A DNA stretch of 64,000 bases, taken from contig CADCXA010000025.1 of NCBI GenBank assembly GCA_902806565.1, positions 2,356,001 through 2,420,000 of the forward strand, written 5' to 3'. A program made the translations under genes and the position numbers. The notes under the pieces are model-generated. The model was not told the origin of the DNA. It searched no databases and saw nothing but the letters and a program-made list of their open reading frames with translations. Position 1 is the stretch's first letter, and each line of letters begins with the position of its first letter. Shown here piece by piece: positions 23,150 to 33,627 of this stretch. The stretch comes from Hypoxylon rubiginosum. Lineage: Eukaryota > Ascomycota > Sordariomycetes > Xylariales > Hypoxylaceae.

Positions 23150-25225
23150 ATGGCCTCAAGACCTACAAAAAAGAGGAAGCTTACTCCGCCGCAGTCGGAT
23201 GATGAGGATGCACCTCGCAAGTCCCAGTCCAAAGTCCAGAAATCATTCTTAGTGAATGCGGCGAATTGGGACTTGGAGCAGGATTATGAGACGAAGGCGC
23301 GGAAAGGCAAGAAAAAGGAGAAGGAAAACACTCGGCTTCCCTTGAAGCTCCCAAATGGGCGTGTGCAGCATGTAGCTACATCTACAGACGACCTGCATGG
23401 CCTTGAGAGCGACGACGATTGGTTAGAAGGCGCTGAGGATGGGTCTGATATCGAGGAAGTTCAGGAGAAAAGGACCGAGACGAAACCTCAGATTCCCGAG
23501 CATCAACAGATCTTAGAGGCTAAAGAAGAACTGGCCAAGATAGCTCTGATACTCAACGAGACCCCCGAGGAAAATGTTGGCGCCTTCAAGGCTCTAGCTA
23601 AGATTGGACAGTCTAGGATCCCTACTATACAGAAATTGACCTTAGCAACGCAATTGGCCGTATACAAGGACGTCATCCCTGGTTATCGGATACGACCCGC
23701 TGTGGAAGATGGACCAGTAGAGAAGCTCTCGAAGGATGTGAAGAGGACGCGGACTTACGAACAATCTCTCGTTTCGGGCTATCAGGCCTACGTAAAAGAG
23801 CTTGCTAGGTATGCGAAAGCAGGACGACGCTACACGGGCGAAGACCAGAGCCAAAGCGTTTCGAGTGTTGCTATCATGTGCGCTTGTAATCTACTTACCT
23901 CTGTGCCCCATTTCAACTTCCGGGTCGACCTTACAAAAATCCTGATCGGAAAGCTAAGTACTCGGCGCGTGGACGACGATTGGAAAAAATGCCTCGAAGC
24001 TCTCGAGACCTTGTTTCAGGAGGATGAGGAAGGCCGCCCGGCTTTTGAGGCGGTCTCGCTTCTTTCCAAGATGATGAAGGCAAAGGAATACCAAGTGGAC
24101 GAGGGAGTAGTCAACCTATTCCTCCACTTGCGTCTGCTATCCCACTTCTCGGGCTCCGCGTCTAAGGACTCCGTCGATCGCACGGATGATACCATCGATG
24201 CCAACAGCATGAAGCCAAAATCCAAAAAGCAGTTTCGAACCAAGAAGCAACGGAAGCACATAAAAGAGCAAAAGGCGTTGCAGAAAGATATGGACACGGC
24301 CGACGCCCTAGTCAGCCACGAAGAGCGCGACCGGATGGAGGGCGAGACCCTGAAGCTCGTGTTCGGGACGTACTTCCGCGTCCTCAAGCAGCGGGTGCCG
24401 CACCTCATGGGCGCCGTCCTCGAGGGGCTGGCCAAGTACGCCCACCTAATCAACCAGAACTTTTTCGGGGACCTGCTAGAAGCCCTAAAGGACCTGATCC
24501 GACACGCATCCGAGGATGACGGCGTTGACGAAGAGGAGGAGGAGGAAGAGAAAGGAGAAGACGCTGAGGAAGCCGAAGAGATACCCGTTCGCAACACGTC
24601 TCGCGAAGCCCTCCTCTGCACGGCGACGGCGTTCGCGCTGCTCGCCGGCCAGGACGCCCACAGCGCCCGCGCCGACCTGCACCTCGACCTGTCCTTCTTC
24701 ACCACGCACCTGTACCAGACCCTGCTCCCACTCTCTCTAAACCCGGACCTCGAGCTCGGCGCGCGGTCCCTCCACCTACCAGACCCCGACCAACCCTCCT
24801 CTACATCTCGCTCCACGAGCAGCAACAAGGTCAACCTGCAAACCACAACGGTGCTCCTGATCCGGTGCCTGACGGCCGCCCTCCTACCCCACTGGAATAT
24901 ACGCGCGGTGCCCCCGCTGCGCCTCGCCGCCTTCGCCAAGCAGCTGGCGACGGCGTCGCTGCACGTGCCGGAGAAGTCGGCGCGCGCGCTCCTCGCGCTC
25001 CTCGCCGACGTGGCGGCAACCCACGGCCGCAAGATCGCCGCCCTCTGGGACACCGAGGAGCGGAAGGGGGACGGCGCCTTCCGCCCGCTGAGCGCCGCGC
25101 CCGAGGCCGCCAACCCCTTTGCCGCTACCGTCTGGGAGGGCGAGATCCTAAGGCGCCACTACTGCCCCCAGGTCCGCGAGGGGGTGAGGGTGGTGGAGAA
25201 GAGTCTGGGGCAGGCGCATAGGTAG
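23150..25225 (+). CDS. NOC3: nucleolar complex-associated protein 3 (Noc3)
   Basis: Single exon, 691 residues. Noc3 forms a dimer with Noc2 that moves with late pre-60S particles; in yeast it also takes part in pre-replication complexes. Landmarks: a basic N-terminus (PTKKRKLTPPQSDDED), the block SFLVNAANWDLEQDYE, the conserved IPGYRIRP motif, a Lys-rich segment (KKQFRTKKQRKHIKEQKAL), an acidic run of Glu (about 462-480), and the CBF/Mak21-like C-terminal domain from ALLCTATAFALL to VREGVRVVEKSL. The 3' half is strongly GC-rich at third positions compared with the 5' half. Confidence 0.95.
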   Translation: MASRPTKKRKLTPPQSDDEDAPRKSQSKVQKSFLVNAANWDLEQDYETKARKGKKKEKENTRLPLKLPNGRVQHVATSTDDLHGLESDDDWLEGAEDGSDIEEVQEKRTETKPQIPEHQQILEAKEELAKIALILNETPEENVGAFKALAKIGQSRIPTIQKLTLATQLAVYKDVIPGYRIRPAVEDGPVEKLSKDVKRTRTYEQSLVSGYQAYVKELARYAKAGRRYTGEDQSQSVSSVAIMCACNLLTSVPHFNFRVDLTKILIGKLSTRRVDDDWKKCLEALETLFQEDEEGRPAFEAVSLLSKMMKAKEYQVDEGVVNLFLHLRLLSHFSGSASKDSVDRTDDTIDANSMKPKSKKQFRTKKQRKHIKEQKALQKDMDTADALVSHEERDRMEGETLKLVFGTYFRVLKQRVPHLMGAVLEGLAKYAHLINQNFFGDLLEALKDLIRHASEDDGVDEEEEEEEKGEDAEEAEEIPVRNTSREALLCTATAFALLAGQDAHSARADLHLDLSFFTTHLYQTLLPLSLNPDLELGARSLHLPDPDQPSSTSRSTSSNKVNLQTTTVLLIRCLTAALLPHWNIRAVPPLRLAAFAKQLATASLHVPEKSARALLALLADVAATHGRKIAALWDTEERKGDGAFRPLSAAPEAANPFAATVWEGEILRRHYCPQVREGVRVVEKSLGQAHR

Positions 25226-26287
25226 GTGGGTGGATGGATGGATGGATGGATACTAGGGATGTAGATAGATGGTTAGTGGGGGGTACTAGTAATGAATGAA
25301 TGGAAAGTTTGGAAATACAGTACCTAAGTGGGTAAGCATCGTGGAGCATCAGTGCGAGAATTAGTGATCATATGGCAATATCATGTTTACATACGACCTA
25401 CAGTACCTAGCTTTCTATGCATGTTCATTTTCAAATCGGCTCTACTACATGAAAATCACATATATATTAAACATGGTAACAAATATTAGCACATAGACCG
25501 AAATGACCTCAAGATGAGTTATCCTATAGGGTAATAGGTTAGAAAGGGCTCAGCATTTGCCGAAGGAGGCATAATTTTCACACATCACACTTGCAAAAGA
25601 AAAGTTATTTGGGGTTTTGTGACTTGCTATTATTCCCTACATACAAGTATACCGAGGTCGAGCCAGGGCATCATTAATGCAGGTAGGCAAAGCCGAACTG
25701 CAACGTCCTTGCTCTCATCGAGTGTAGGTAGGGTACCAAGTCAGTGCCATACGTAAAGAAAACAACGCCTAGATTATTCGTCCACCCAGCTTCTCGTAAG
25801 TCGTGTGAAAACATGACGGCAGAGGAATGGGGGAATGGGGGAAGGGGGAAGGGGGGAATAAGGAAAAGAAAGCAAAGGGGAAAAGGAGAGGTCCGATATG
25901 ATTAGGGTGATTAGCATCGGCTCTCGTACTCGTGCATCAATAATCGCAAAAACAAAGGGTATCTTCTTCTCCTGCTTCAGGGAGATTCTTCTTCACCATC
26001 AACTCGATCTATTACGGGATTATGCCCACCAGAAGGCCGAGTATTGGTGGAAAATCCTTAGAACGAGATGACCGTACTGTGTCGTAGATAGCCTCCACGA
26101 TCTTGAATCTTCTGCCACAGCCAAGCGTGCTGGTTGGAGAGTTTGCTTAAACTCGTCCCTCATCTGCACTATATGAAGAAGTTCAAGACAGATGAATTCC
26201 TTAAAGTCAATTATGGGGGTTTGTTGTCGCATCGTGGCCGCCGCTTAGGTTTCGTAGTGATTGTGGTTTATCACGTTGATGCCACCT
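25226..26287. other. intergenic region with short repeats
   Basis: No gene seen. Contains a GGAT microsatellite just after the NOC3 stop (25229-25250) and a G-rich run of GGGGGAA units near 25826-25860. The rest is ordinary 3' sequence for the two convergent neighbours. Confidence 0.55.
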
Positions 26288-27163
26288 CTATGCCCATCGA
26301 GAGTTTGCCAGTCCAGGTCCCTGTACAAGTCCACTGGAAACGATGGTGCTCGTAGATGTGTTCGTACGTGTGTTCGACGGGCGCCTGTCGAAGGCGGGTC
26401 TGGGGGGTGCCATATGCGTATCCTCCGCGCCTCCATCGTCTCCCCCATTCGTGTTCCACATCGAGGCATCGAGGCCTTTCGCGCCGAGTCTTCTGTAGCC
26501 GCTCGGGGCATCCGCATCAGTCATCGAAACATCCTCGTCATCGACGGGACGAGGCTTAGCCGGACGATGACGCTCTGCTGGACGAGATTCAGCCGGACGA
26601 GGCCCAGTCGTCCCTGTGTACCCCTGGAACGGCTGGTTGATGCCTAGATAGCCTTGAGGCTTCGGAGCGGGTGCAACAGCAGCAGGATTAGGAACAGGTC
26701 TCTGCATGGTAGAGCCGCCTTGGTAAAAGCCGAGGTTCTGAGGCGCTGCGATGCCTTGGGGCGGGAGGATTCTCTCCGTTCGCTCGAAGCTCGTTAGGCC
26801 GCTACGGGCGGGTGGTTGGGCATTGTAAGATGCGGGTGGACCTCGAGGTTCCGCCGGGCGACGACTTCCTGTATTCGGGAATACATTGGAATACAGGTTC
26901 TGCGAGGGGATAAGTCGTGCAGTGTTTCCTCGAGGATTCATAGTTCCGGAGAGCACGGGAGGATTGTAAGAGGCGTGAGGATTGCCTTGGTTAGGACGGT
27001 ATCGATTCTCTGCTAGTCGCTCTCTCCCGCTTCCGTCACCTCTGCCGCTAGCCTGGTTCCCTCGTCGGTTGGGAGGTCTGGCGCGTGAGAACTCTGCTGC
27101 CAGGGCTTTGGCGTCCTCTAGGCTTCCTCGTTGAAGCATGTTGGGAGGTTGAGGGTTTGACAT
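26288..27163 (-). CDS. disordered protein of unknown function
   Basis: Single exon, 291 residues from the ATG at 27163. Nearly the whole chain is Pro/Gly/Asn/Arg-rich and disordered. Visible points are an N-terminal helix (SLEDAKALAAEFSRA), several NPRG/PRGP patches with Arg, an acidic VDDEDVSMTDADAP segment at about 210-225 and a C-terminal GLANSRWA. The helix plus the ending RWA is a pattern I associate with fungal RNA-binding or mRNP accessory proteins, but this is inference. The coherent composition over 290 codons on this strand only supports a real gene. Additional 5' exons cannot be excluded. Confidence 0.65.
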   Translation of the reverse strand: MSNPQPPNMLQRGSLEDAKALAAEFSRARPPNRRGNQASGRGDGSGRERLAENRYRPNQGNPHASYNPPVLSGTMNPRGNTARLIPSQNLYSNVFPNTGSRRPAEPRGPPASYNAQPPARSGLTSFERTERILPPQGIAAPQNLGFYQGGSTMQRPVPNPAAVAPAPKPQGYLGINQPFQGYTGTTGPRPAESRPAERHRPAKPRPVDDEDVSMTDADAPSGYRRLGAKGLDASMWNTNGGDDGGAEDTHMAPPRPAFDRRPSNTRTNTSTSTIVSSGLVQGPGLANSRWA

Positions 27164-28208
27164 TTGTGAAGCCTGATGGCAGCTTAGGAACTAGCAAAAC
27201 CTTTGAAGTAACTATAGTAAGGTTGTGAAGCCGCGACGGTAACCCGAAAACCAGTGGGCAGAAGAGGAGACGAGAAATTGAAGTCTGAATATCCACCCTA
27301 AATCTACCCAGATGTATGATAAAGGTAGGGGAGATGAAGGATGCTATGTCTAGGGTAAACAAGACGGTAGCCGAGGGTGTTGGGAAAAGAAGAAGAGTGG
27401 GAGATGGATGAGTCTCTGGCGCTTTAAATAATGTAGGCTAAGGCGTGGATTGCCTAGGGATACACACGCCTGCCTTAGTAACCTAGGTCGAAGCGTATAC
27501 GCTTCAGCTATTGTTGGGTTGTTGCCTTGAATACATGCGCAAAACACCTTGGAGGCATGTTGCTAGGAGGAAAGTGCGTGCCTTCCTGACACAAGAGAAA
27601 AAGCAGCATGTATGTATGTACCCCTTAGTCGGCTTGAGGGGGTTCACGGAAGATACATGTATACCTACGTAGTATACGTAGATCGTATATATACGTGTTA
27701 GTCACGACCTCCAAAGTATCTCCAAGGGAATCTACGATCTACATAGGTACATGTGTATATCATGTTCAATATGTAAGTAGACATGTAGATACTCCTACAT
27801 TCTTACCTCTGCCCATAGGTTCGGAGATGGGTTCATGTGCTTTTAGGACAATGTCCTTCAACTTTCAAATGGGGCTTGATCAAGAGGTAGATGGCAAATA
27901 GGGATGACTCTAATTAGGTAGCAATTTGCAGATGTACAAGCATTCACCCGCAAACGGGATTGTAGACGTATAATCAAAGCCAGGAACCCGCTCGGCATTA
28001 ATCTAGGAGGATTCCTTGATAGAAGATGAGACCAGTTCGAGCCTGTAACGGGGGTTGGACTTAGAATACATATAAAGATCAAGAGAAGAAATCTTTAACA
28101 TGTACGTTTCCATATGATACAACGAACCTATCATATACAAAGAATTCTCTTGGGTACCTATTGAAAAAGAAACCTCTAATTATGTATTATGATAGAGGGC
28201 CTCATAAC
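27164..28208. other. intergenic region
   Basis: Promoter side of the disordered-protein gene and 3' side of POP3. Holds GTATGTATGTA and CTACGTAGTATACGTAGA palindrome-rich sequence near 27609-27690. No gene seen. Confidence 0.5.
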
Positions 28209-29105
28209 CTAGGCAGTGCGTTGCTTAACTCGCTTGCTACCTACGGATGTCTTGATTTCATTGATGTTCGTCCCTATGTGCTCAGCTCGTTTCGCTTCGT
28301 CCAACCACTGAATGTCGATAGTCGGAACGTGCTGCCGCGTGAACTCGACCAATGCCTTAGAATTTGGTGCATCTTCCCGAAGTCCAATACACGAAACACG
28401 AGGTATGCCCAAAGACTCCGACAGACGATCTCCACACGACTTGGACAAGCCGATAAGTCTGATGGGTGTCTGCGAAGGATGCGAATTAGAGGCAACAGCT
28501 GCCATCTGAGGAAGATGACCATTCAGGGCATTTGGCTGTCCAGATCGAGCTACGAAGATGGCCGAGTAAGGGGGAGGAGGTGGCTTTCCACTAGGGAGCA
28601 CATCTTCCGAGTTAGACTTCCCACCCTGTCCTTTGGAGGCTGTCTCCTGCAATGAACGCGTGACGGCTGAGAGGCCAACATCTATGTATGATTGAAGTTC
28701 CGGCATAGGAGGAGGTGGAATGTCCATATGATCTGTCCCTGCTGCTTTGCGCTTCCGCTTCCTGTCGCGTTTGCCTTTCGACAGCTGGGAATAAGTTGAC
28801 CGGTACTGGCCCAAAGGTGCAAGTAGACTAACGGGAAAAATGAGTAAATAAACACAATGAAGAGCGAACGGAAAAGGCCAAGGCGTAGTAAAGGCGATAT
28901 TCAACCAAGTACATAGTATAATCACTCGTGGGTAATCCTCGACTTACGCGCATAAAAGCTCCAGGATTGTCTCTTGGTCTTCGAGAGTTACGCTGGGCCT
29001 AACATCATCAGTTATATTACTCCAGAGCATAGGAGTAAATGCTTCTTACCAAGATACTGCTGAATAAGGTGTATCCAGCTGGTGCACAATCTTCTTTTTC
29101 TCCAT
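28209..29105 (-). CDS. POP3: RNase P / RNase MRP subunit Pop3-like
   Basis: Exons 29105-29050, 28998-28948, 28827-28209; 241 residues. Pop3 (the fungal counterpart of Rpp38/L7Ae-type subunits) is part of RNase P and MRP, which trim tRNA 5' ends and pre-rRNA. After splicing the N-terminus reads HQLDTPYSAVSWPSVTLED and then ILELLCALLAPLGQYR, the family signature. A Lys/Arg-rich nuclear signal follows (KGKRDRKRKRK), then MPELQSYIDVGLSAVTRSL and a C-terminal part with IRLIGLSKSCGDRLSESLG and HVPTIDIQWLDEA, resembling the end of the L7Ae-like fold. Both small introns (51 and 120 nt) fall in the first 36 codons, so a search for single long frames would miss the diagnostic part. Confidence 0.88.
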
Positions 29106-29671
29106 GTTGAAAGTGATTTGACGTAAGTCGTTGTAGTTGAAAGGTATATTGTACTTGAAAATTTAGAACCCCATCTACTAGGGTGGTCTGTGCAATCGCC
29201 CTCTTATCTTATACATATGTATACTAAAATAAAACTGGATTCGGATACACAACCTACCTCCCTACCCTACCTCCTTACCTACCTCATCAATATTCTTCCG
29301 AATAGGTTGATAAAAAGATGAAATAAATCTCAAATTGCTCATGAATATTTGAATATTGGTATATTGGTAGAGGCGACACCATCTATGCCTGCTTATCAAG
29401 TGCCCATCATGTGGCATATGTCAGTCAAAATAATACGGCTACGGTCGTGGCACTTAGTTCGAAGCGGATGAGGCTATATGAACATTTACGTACGTGTAAG
29501 TAGGCAACTCAGTTAACTAATTACTCGGCTTTTTTTCTCCTTGCTTGAAAAGGGGTTCCTTTGACGTGAAGTGAAATGAACACCCTGGCGAGCGAACGAT
29601 GGCCTCATAGGCGAAGCGCTCACGAACGCCCTCACCGTAAATATTCGTCTGTCTATGGAAATGAAGTACGG
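29106..29671. other. intergenic region
   Basis: Upstream of POP3 and downstream of the NlpC/P60-like gene. Contains a CTACCTCCCTACCCTACC run near 29253-29285. No gene seen. Confidence 0.55.
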
Positions 29672-30689
29672 TTATTGATGGACTCTGTGCCACAGAACTT
29701 TAATCGCATCCACGTCATCCTTTACCGTGTCACTGTCCTCGTGCTCATCCTGCTTTTCCAACTTAGATCTCAGCCGGGTTACCATAAGATCTAGGGCAAT
29801 CTTCGGCGAGGCCAGAGCTAGCTCCTCGCTCAACTTGGCTTGACTTATCATTCTACCGTTGCATACCTGCTTGACAAGATTCTCGACCAGGTCCTGGCAA
29901 TTGCTCGAGAGTAGATTGTAGCGCGGATGAAGAGTCATGTGCTCGGCCCCTACGACCCCGTGTTAGCGACGAGAGGAACACATCTAGGTAGGTATTAGCC
30001 TATCTGACAGTCAACTTACCCAGGTCTCGTATCTCCTCGTGCGATTTCGTCGTCTCGCCGACGTAGTAACACGAACTCCAGGTCTCGATGAATTCAGGAG
30101 TAATCTCTGCTACGCGGAAGAAGTTCTTGCCAATAGCGTTGAGCGCCAACTGGTCACTCATCAAGTCGTAGCAGTACGACGGGCTGAAGCTGCGATCAAC
30201 TACGCACAAGGCCCAGTGGCTAACACTGTTTTGGCTCATACCGACATGTCTGGCGAGCAGTCTATAGGTTGTCTTTGATAATTCGAAAGTACCGAAGTGG
30301 ATAGGTATAGTGACTAGGAAGACGGCTCTATGTGTGGTGATCGGATCCCATTCGAACGGTGGTATTTCAGTAATTGAGTTGCCCGTAAGCTTGGCCAAAA
30401 CCAAACCGAGAAATGCGTTCTTTTCCTGTCGAAGCCGTTCCTCTTGGGCTCTGACTGCATCTACGTCCGCTTCCAAGTTATCTCGCGATTTTCTTTGTTG
30501 CCTATTGATGGAACGTTATTAGTCACATCTAACGGCCCGAACGACTATGACCTTCCCATAGTATAGCATGTTGATGAATTAAGAGATAGAGATAGAGACA
30601 TAGACAGAGATACGTTACCATTTCTCCTTTAGATACCCTTCCGTAGCCGTCCCAACACCTTTCAGCTTTGATAGAGCGTCGAATCCCAT
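29672..30689 (-). CDS. putative NlpC/P60-like (permuted, LRAT/PPPDE-type) Cys hydrolase
   Basis: Exons 30689-30619, 30501-30020, 29949-29672; 276 residues; both joins keep phase (KEKW-QQRKS and RDLG-AEHM). A coiled N-terminus (about 25-50) precedes a compact domain. His119 in VSHWALCVV and Cys202 in LLSSNCQDLVENLV sit in the order His then Cys, with strand-loop YCYDLM and VGETTKSHEEI between. That order and the NCQ motif are typical of circularly permuted NlpC/P60 folds such as LRAT and PPPDE. The C-terminal helix set (SQAKLSEELALASPKIALDLM) looks conserved in type. Substrate unknown; fold assignment is from pattern only. Confidence 0.75.
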
Positions 30690-32883
30690 TATAGCATCTA
30701 GAAAGGCATAATTAGTGGTCTAGCCAAACTACGTAAACATATCGGCGATACAGAAGTTTTGTTGCGGTGGATTGCGTTTTAACACGGAGTGGCTGAGTGG
30801 TTCTGCGCCGGCGCTCATCCTTAGCGCTTATGCATGTCTGCATGTCTCTGCAAACAACGTAGTAGGCTGACCAAACCAACATAGGCTGCAATTACAATAC
30901 ATGTATGCTGGAAACATGGTGTAAATATGGTGTAAACATGTACCTAGGTAAACCATCATATTTTAAAATTTCAAGCTTAAAAGATGATCTTGGGAATAAG
31001 CACGATACTGCCCTAGAGCCTATCCTTAAACCAGCAGCATAAAGACAGTGTTGCACCATAGATACTGTCTAGTGCTAAGAACATTGAACGTTTCTATTTT
31101 CTGAGCTGCATACCTAGTGCCTAGTACCTAATGTTAGGAGGTACCTTAAGGATCTAAGTGACTACCAAGTTGACTAGGTGCCTAGGGGGCTTTCATGGCA
31201 ACTGAAATGTTAGGTAGTGATTTCTCTGTGTGATTCACCCCCCATGTGTTGTGTTGTGTTGCCTAGGACGCGTCCACAAAATTCTGAAGAAAAGAAGAAT
31301 CGAACGAGTTGGAATTATTGGCCAATTACATAAGAAGCCCGATTCATCATTTTTCTTTTTTTGCAATGACGACCTGATTTATCATATCACTTACGTGGAT
31401 TTGTCTATCCGAGGCACTTCTAGAAACCTGACTGGAGTCTGGTGTCTGAAACTGAAGATCGAGTAACTTGGACTCTGGAGACACAACATACATACATATC
31501 ACCGCTGACTGATCTTGCAGCCTGGTGGCCTGGATCCGCTAAGGTACCTAGAGAGGTGAGCTAAATTCCCGTCTTCTCTGTGCTATGGAACTATATATCT
31601 TCTTAGCCGCTTGTCTCTGAGGCACCGTCCAGGACCAAGCTACTAAGCTGCTGCCTACATGTACTAATGTGGCAGTTATTCTTGTAGCGAAAGGGTACCC
31701 TCATACGCTATACTTCGGTATCATTCCCATATATGCGTGGACCCCTTTATGATCTATGATCTCTTTGATCGCCTGTTATTAAGGGTTTTTAGAACTTGAT
31801 ACCTAAGTTCTGGATACTTCACAAAGCAGCAATCTTCAAGATTGAACAAGTCGAGTTCTGTTGAGTAAAGGGTATGCAATAGGTACATAACATACCTTAG
31901 GTACATACATTCTGCATCTCATAGATTTCTTCCCCACTTACAAACATTTGAACTTACAGACATGCGCTAGCGTCGACTTATTTCGGCAACCCTTCATATA
32001 TTCTTCGGGTCATCCCAAAGGTCGATCCTCGCAGCCCTCGCAGCCTTCGCAACCCCTCGCAACCCCTCGACTCGCACAACCCAGACAGCCTTATTCAATC
32101 TACCTACTACCTAAAGGCTACAGGCTACTTCCATACCTCCATACCTCCCATACCCACCCACCTCTCCATTCAATTCAGGGTCGCATTCATCCCCATTGAA
32201 CGCCCTGATTGCTCCGCCGGATACGCCACTTAAGTGCACCCGCTGCATTGCATTACTGGTACATTTATTCCCTATAGGAGGTACCTATACGCAACACATC
32301 ACACATCTACACATTCTACGCATCTACGCCATTAGCCTGCGCACGGCTGCATCTCTTTAACGGGCCTTCTATTGTTGAAGTCCTCGTCGTCTCAAGCAAG
32401 GTAAGCTGAATACGCACATTATATCCTACGTCTGTATTCCCATTGAAACGGTTTCGGGGGGTACGTAAGCTTTCATGTTCCCCTCCTCTTTTCCTTACAA
32501 GTTACGGTTTACCACTTGAGTCTTGAGATTACCAGACAGCCGGGAAAACCCAAGAGGATTGCGGTGCGGGAGGAAGAACCCTACCTAAATACCTGCCAGC
32601 CCTGTCCGTCTCCCGTCAACTGTCATCCGTCACCCGTCACTCGTCAATCGTCAATCGTCTCCATCCATGACTGTTCTTATCCATGTGTATGTAGGTCTAG
32701 GTACCTACATCGGACTTGAATCAGCGCCACTTTCTTCGCTACATAACATTTACATCCTAGCCTCAAGTACATACATGCATCATACATTCTGACATCCTAA
32801 GGTGCACATATTCTGCGGTACCTTAGGCTGCTTAGGTACATATGTACATATATGTACTAACCTTGCACATCTTGCACATCTTT

Positions 32884-32929
32884 CATACCTTGCACATACC
32901 TTGCACCTTGCACCTTGCACCTTGCACGC
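32884..32929. repeat. CTTGCAC heptamer tandem repeat
   Basis: Repeated CTTGCAC units, four perfect and several imperfect (with CTTGCACAT spacers), extending from about 32863. The same word recurs at 33091-33112. Confidence 0.85.
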
Positions 32930-33090
32930 TGCTACGGTAGCTGAGCTCTTGCTTTCGCACTCCCAAGTGGCATAAGTGGCATATCATTATCCACTTACCA
33001 GGGCTGCCAGGGCTGCCCTTCCTAACTTGTTCTCCACAAGCCCCTCCCCCACCATTAGCTCATTAGCTACAACTTACCTGTAGCTTCGAC

Positions 33091-33160
33091 TTGCACCTTG
33101 CACCTTGCACCTCGCACCAAGCCTGCAACAAGCACCAAGCACCAAGCACCAAGCACCAAC
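33091..33160. repeat. CTTGCAC then CAAGCAC heptamer tandem repeats
   Basis: Three CTTGCAC-type units followed, after a short gap, by about four CAAGCAC units. The two words differ by one step and may share origin. Confidence 0.85.
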
Positions 33161-33462
33161 TGACGCCAGACCCAAAGAAGGCCCCCGTCACCACCGTCAC
33201 CACCAAAAAAAGTAACTAGAGCTTCTCCAATGTCCATCGTCACAAATCATACCAAGCTGTCACTATCTCTCGTCGACTCTCTCGACAACTCCCCTCCCCT
33301 CCAGAGCCCGCGACGATTATATCCATTCCTTGCAACACTTTGATACCCGTGTAGACCTTTTATTCTCTCTATTTAATTTTTCTTTTCTTTCTCTTCTTTA
33401 TCAACTTCCCATTCAATTTCCCCCCAATCGTTTTACCCCGCTACTTTTTTTTCACAATCCAC

Positions 33463-33627
33463 ATGCTAATTCTAGAATCCGTTAGCAGCGGCCGAGCCAC
33501 CTCGCCCGAAAGCCTCAAGGTTTATCTAGAGCTCCACGATTCCCCTCGCTCTCGGCTGCGTCAGCAAGGCTCAGATGGATCAGGGTTCGAGTCCGTCCGA
33601 GTTGCGAGATCGTGCTGTCTCCTCTGA
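33463..33627 (+). other. possible overlapping upstream reading frame
   Basis: An ATG at 33463 opens a 54-codon frame that runs past the main start at 33575 in a different frame and ends at TGA 33625-33627. If the mRNA leader includes it, it would reduce initiation at 33575. Its first part (RATSPESLKVYLELHDSPR) looks rather protein-like, so an unnoticed 5' exon is another possibility. Confidence 0.35.

Larger units (their letters stand above)
30690..33574. other. long repeat-rich upstream region of the deubiquitinase gene
   Basis: Nearly 2.9 kb with no supported gene. It is dense in TACCTA/TAGGTA words (31111-31200, 31546, 31880-31915, 32695-32712, 32818-32850), has two heptamer tandem repeats (listed separately), and shorter tandem words such as CGCAACCCCT (about 32045-32065) and TCGTCAA (about 32640-32660). 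The last 350 bases are pyrimidine-rich and probably hold the core promoter and 5' leader. Confidence 0.6.

Noticed and set aside
24016..25113. 365-codon minus-strand frame opposite NOC3
   Set aside because: High GC and biased codons on the plus strand leave the opposite strand open by chance; composition is Ser/Arg-rich with no recognisable motif.
30783..30850. TGGCTGAGTGGTT word resembling the A box of a tRNA-Ser/Leu gene
   Set aside because: No B box or cloverleaf can be formed downstream, so no tRNA is reported.
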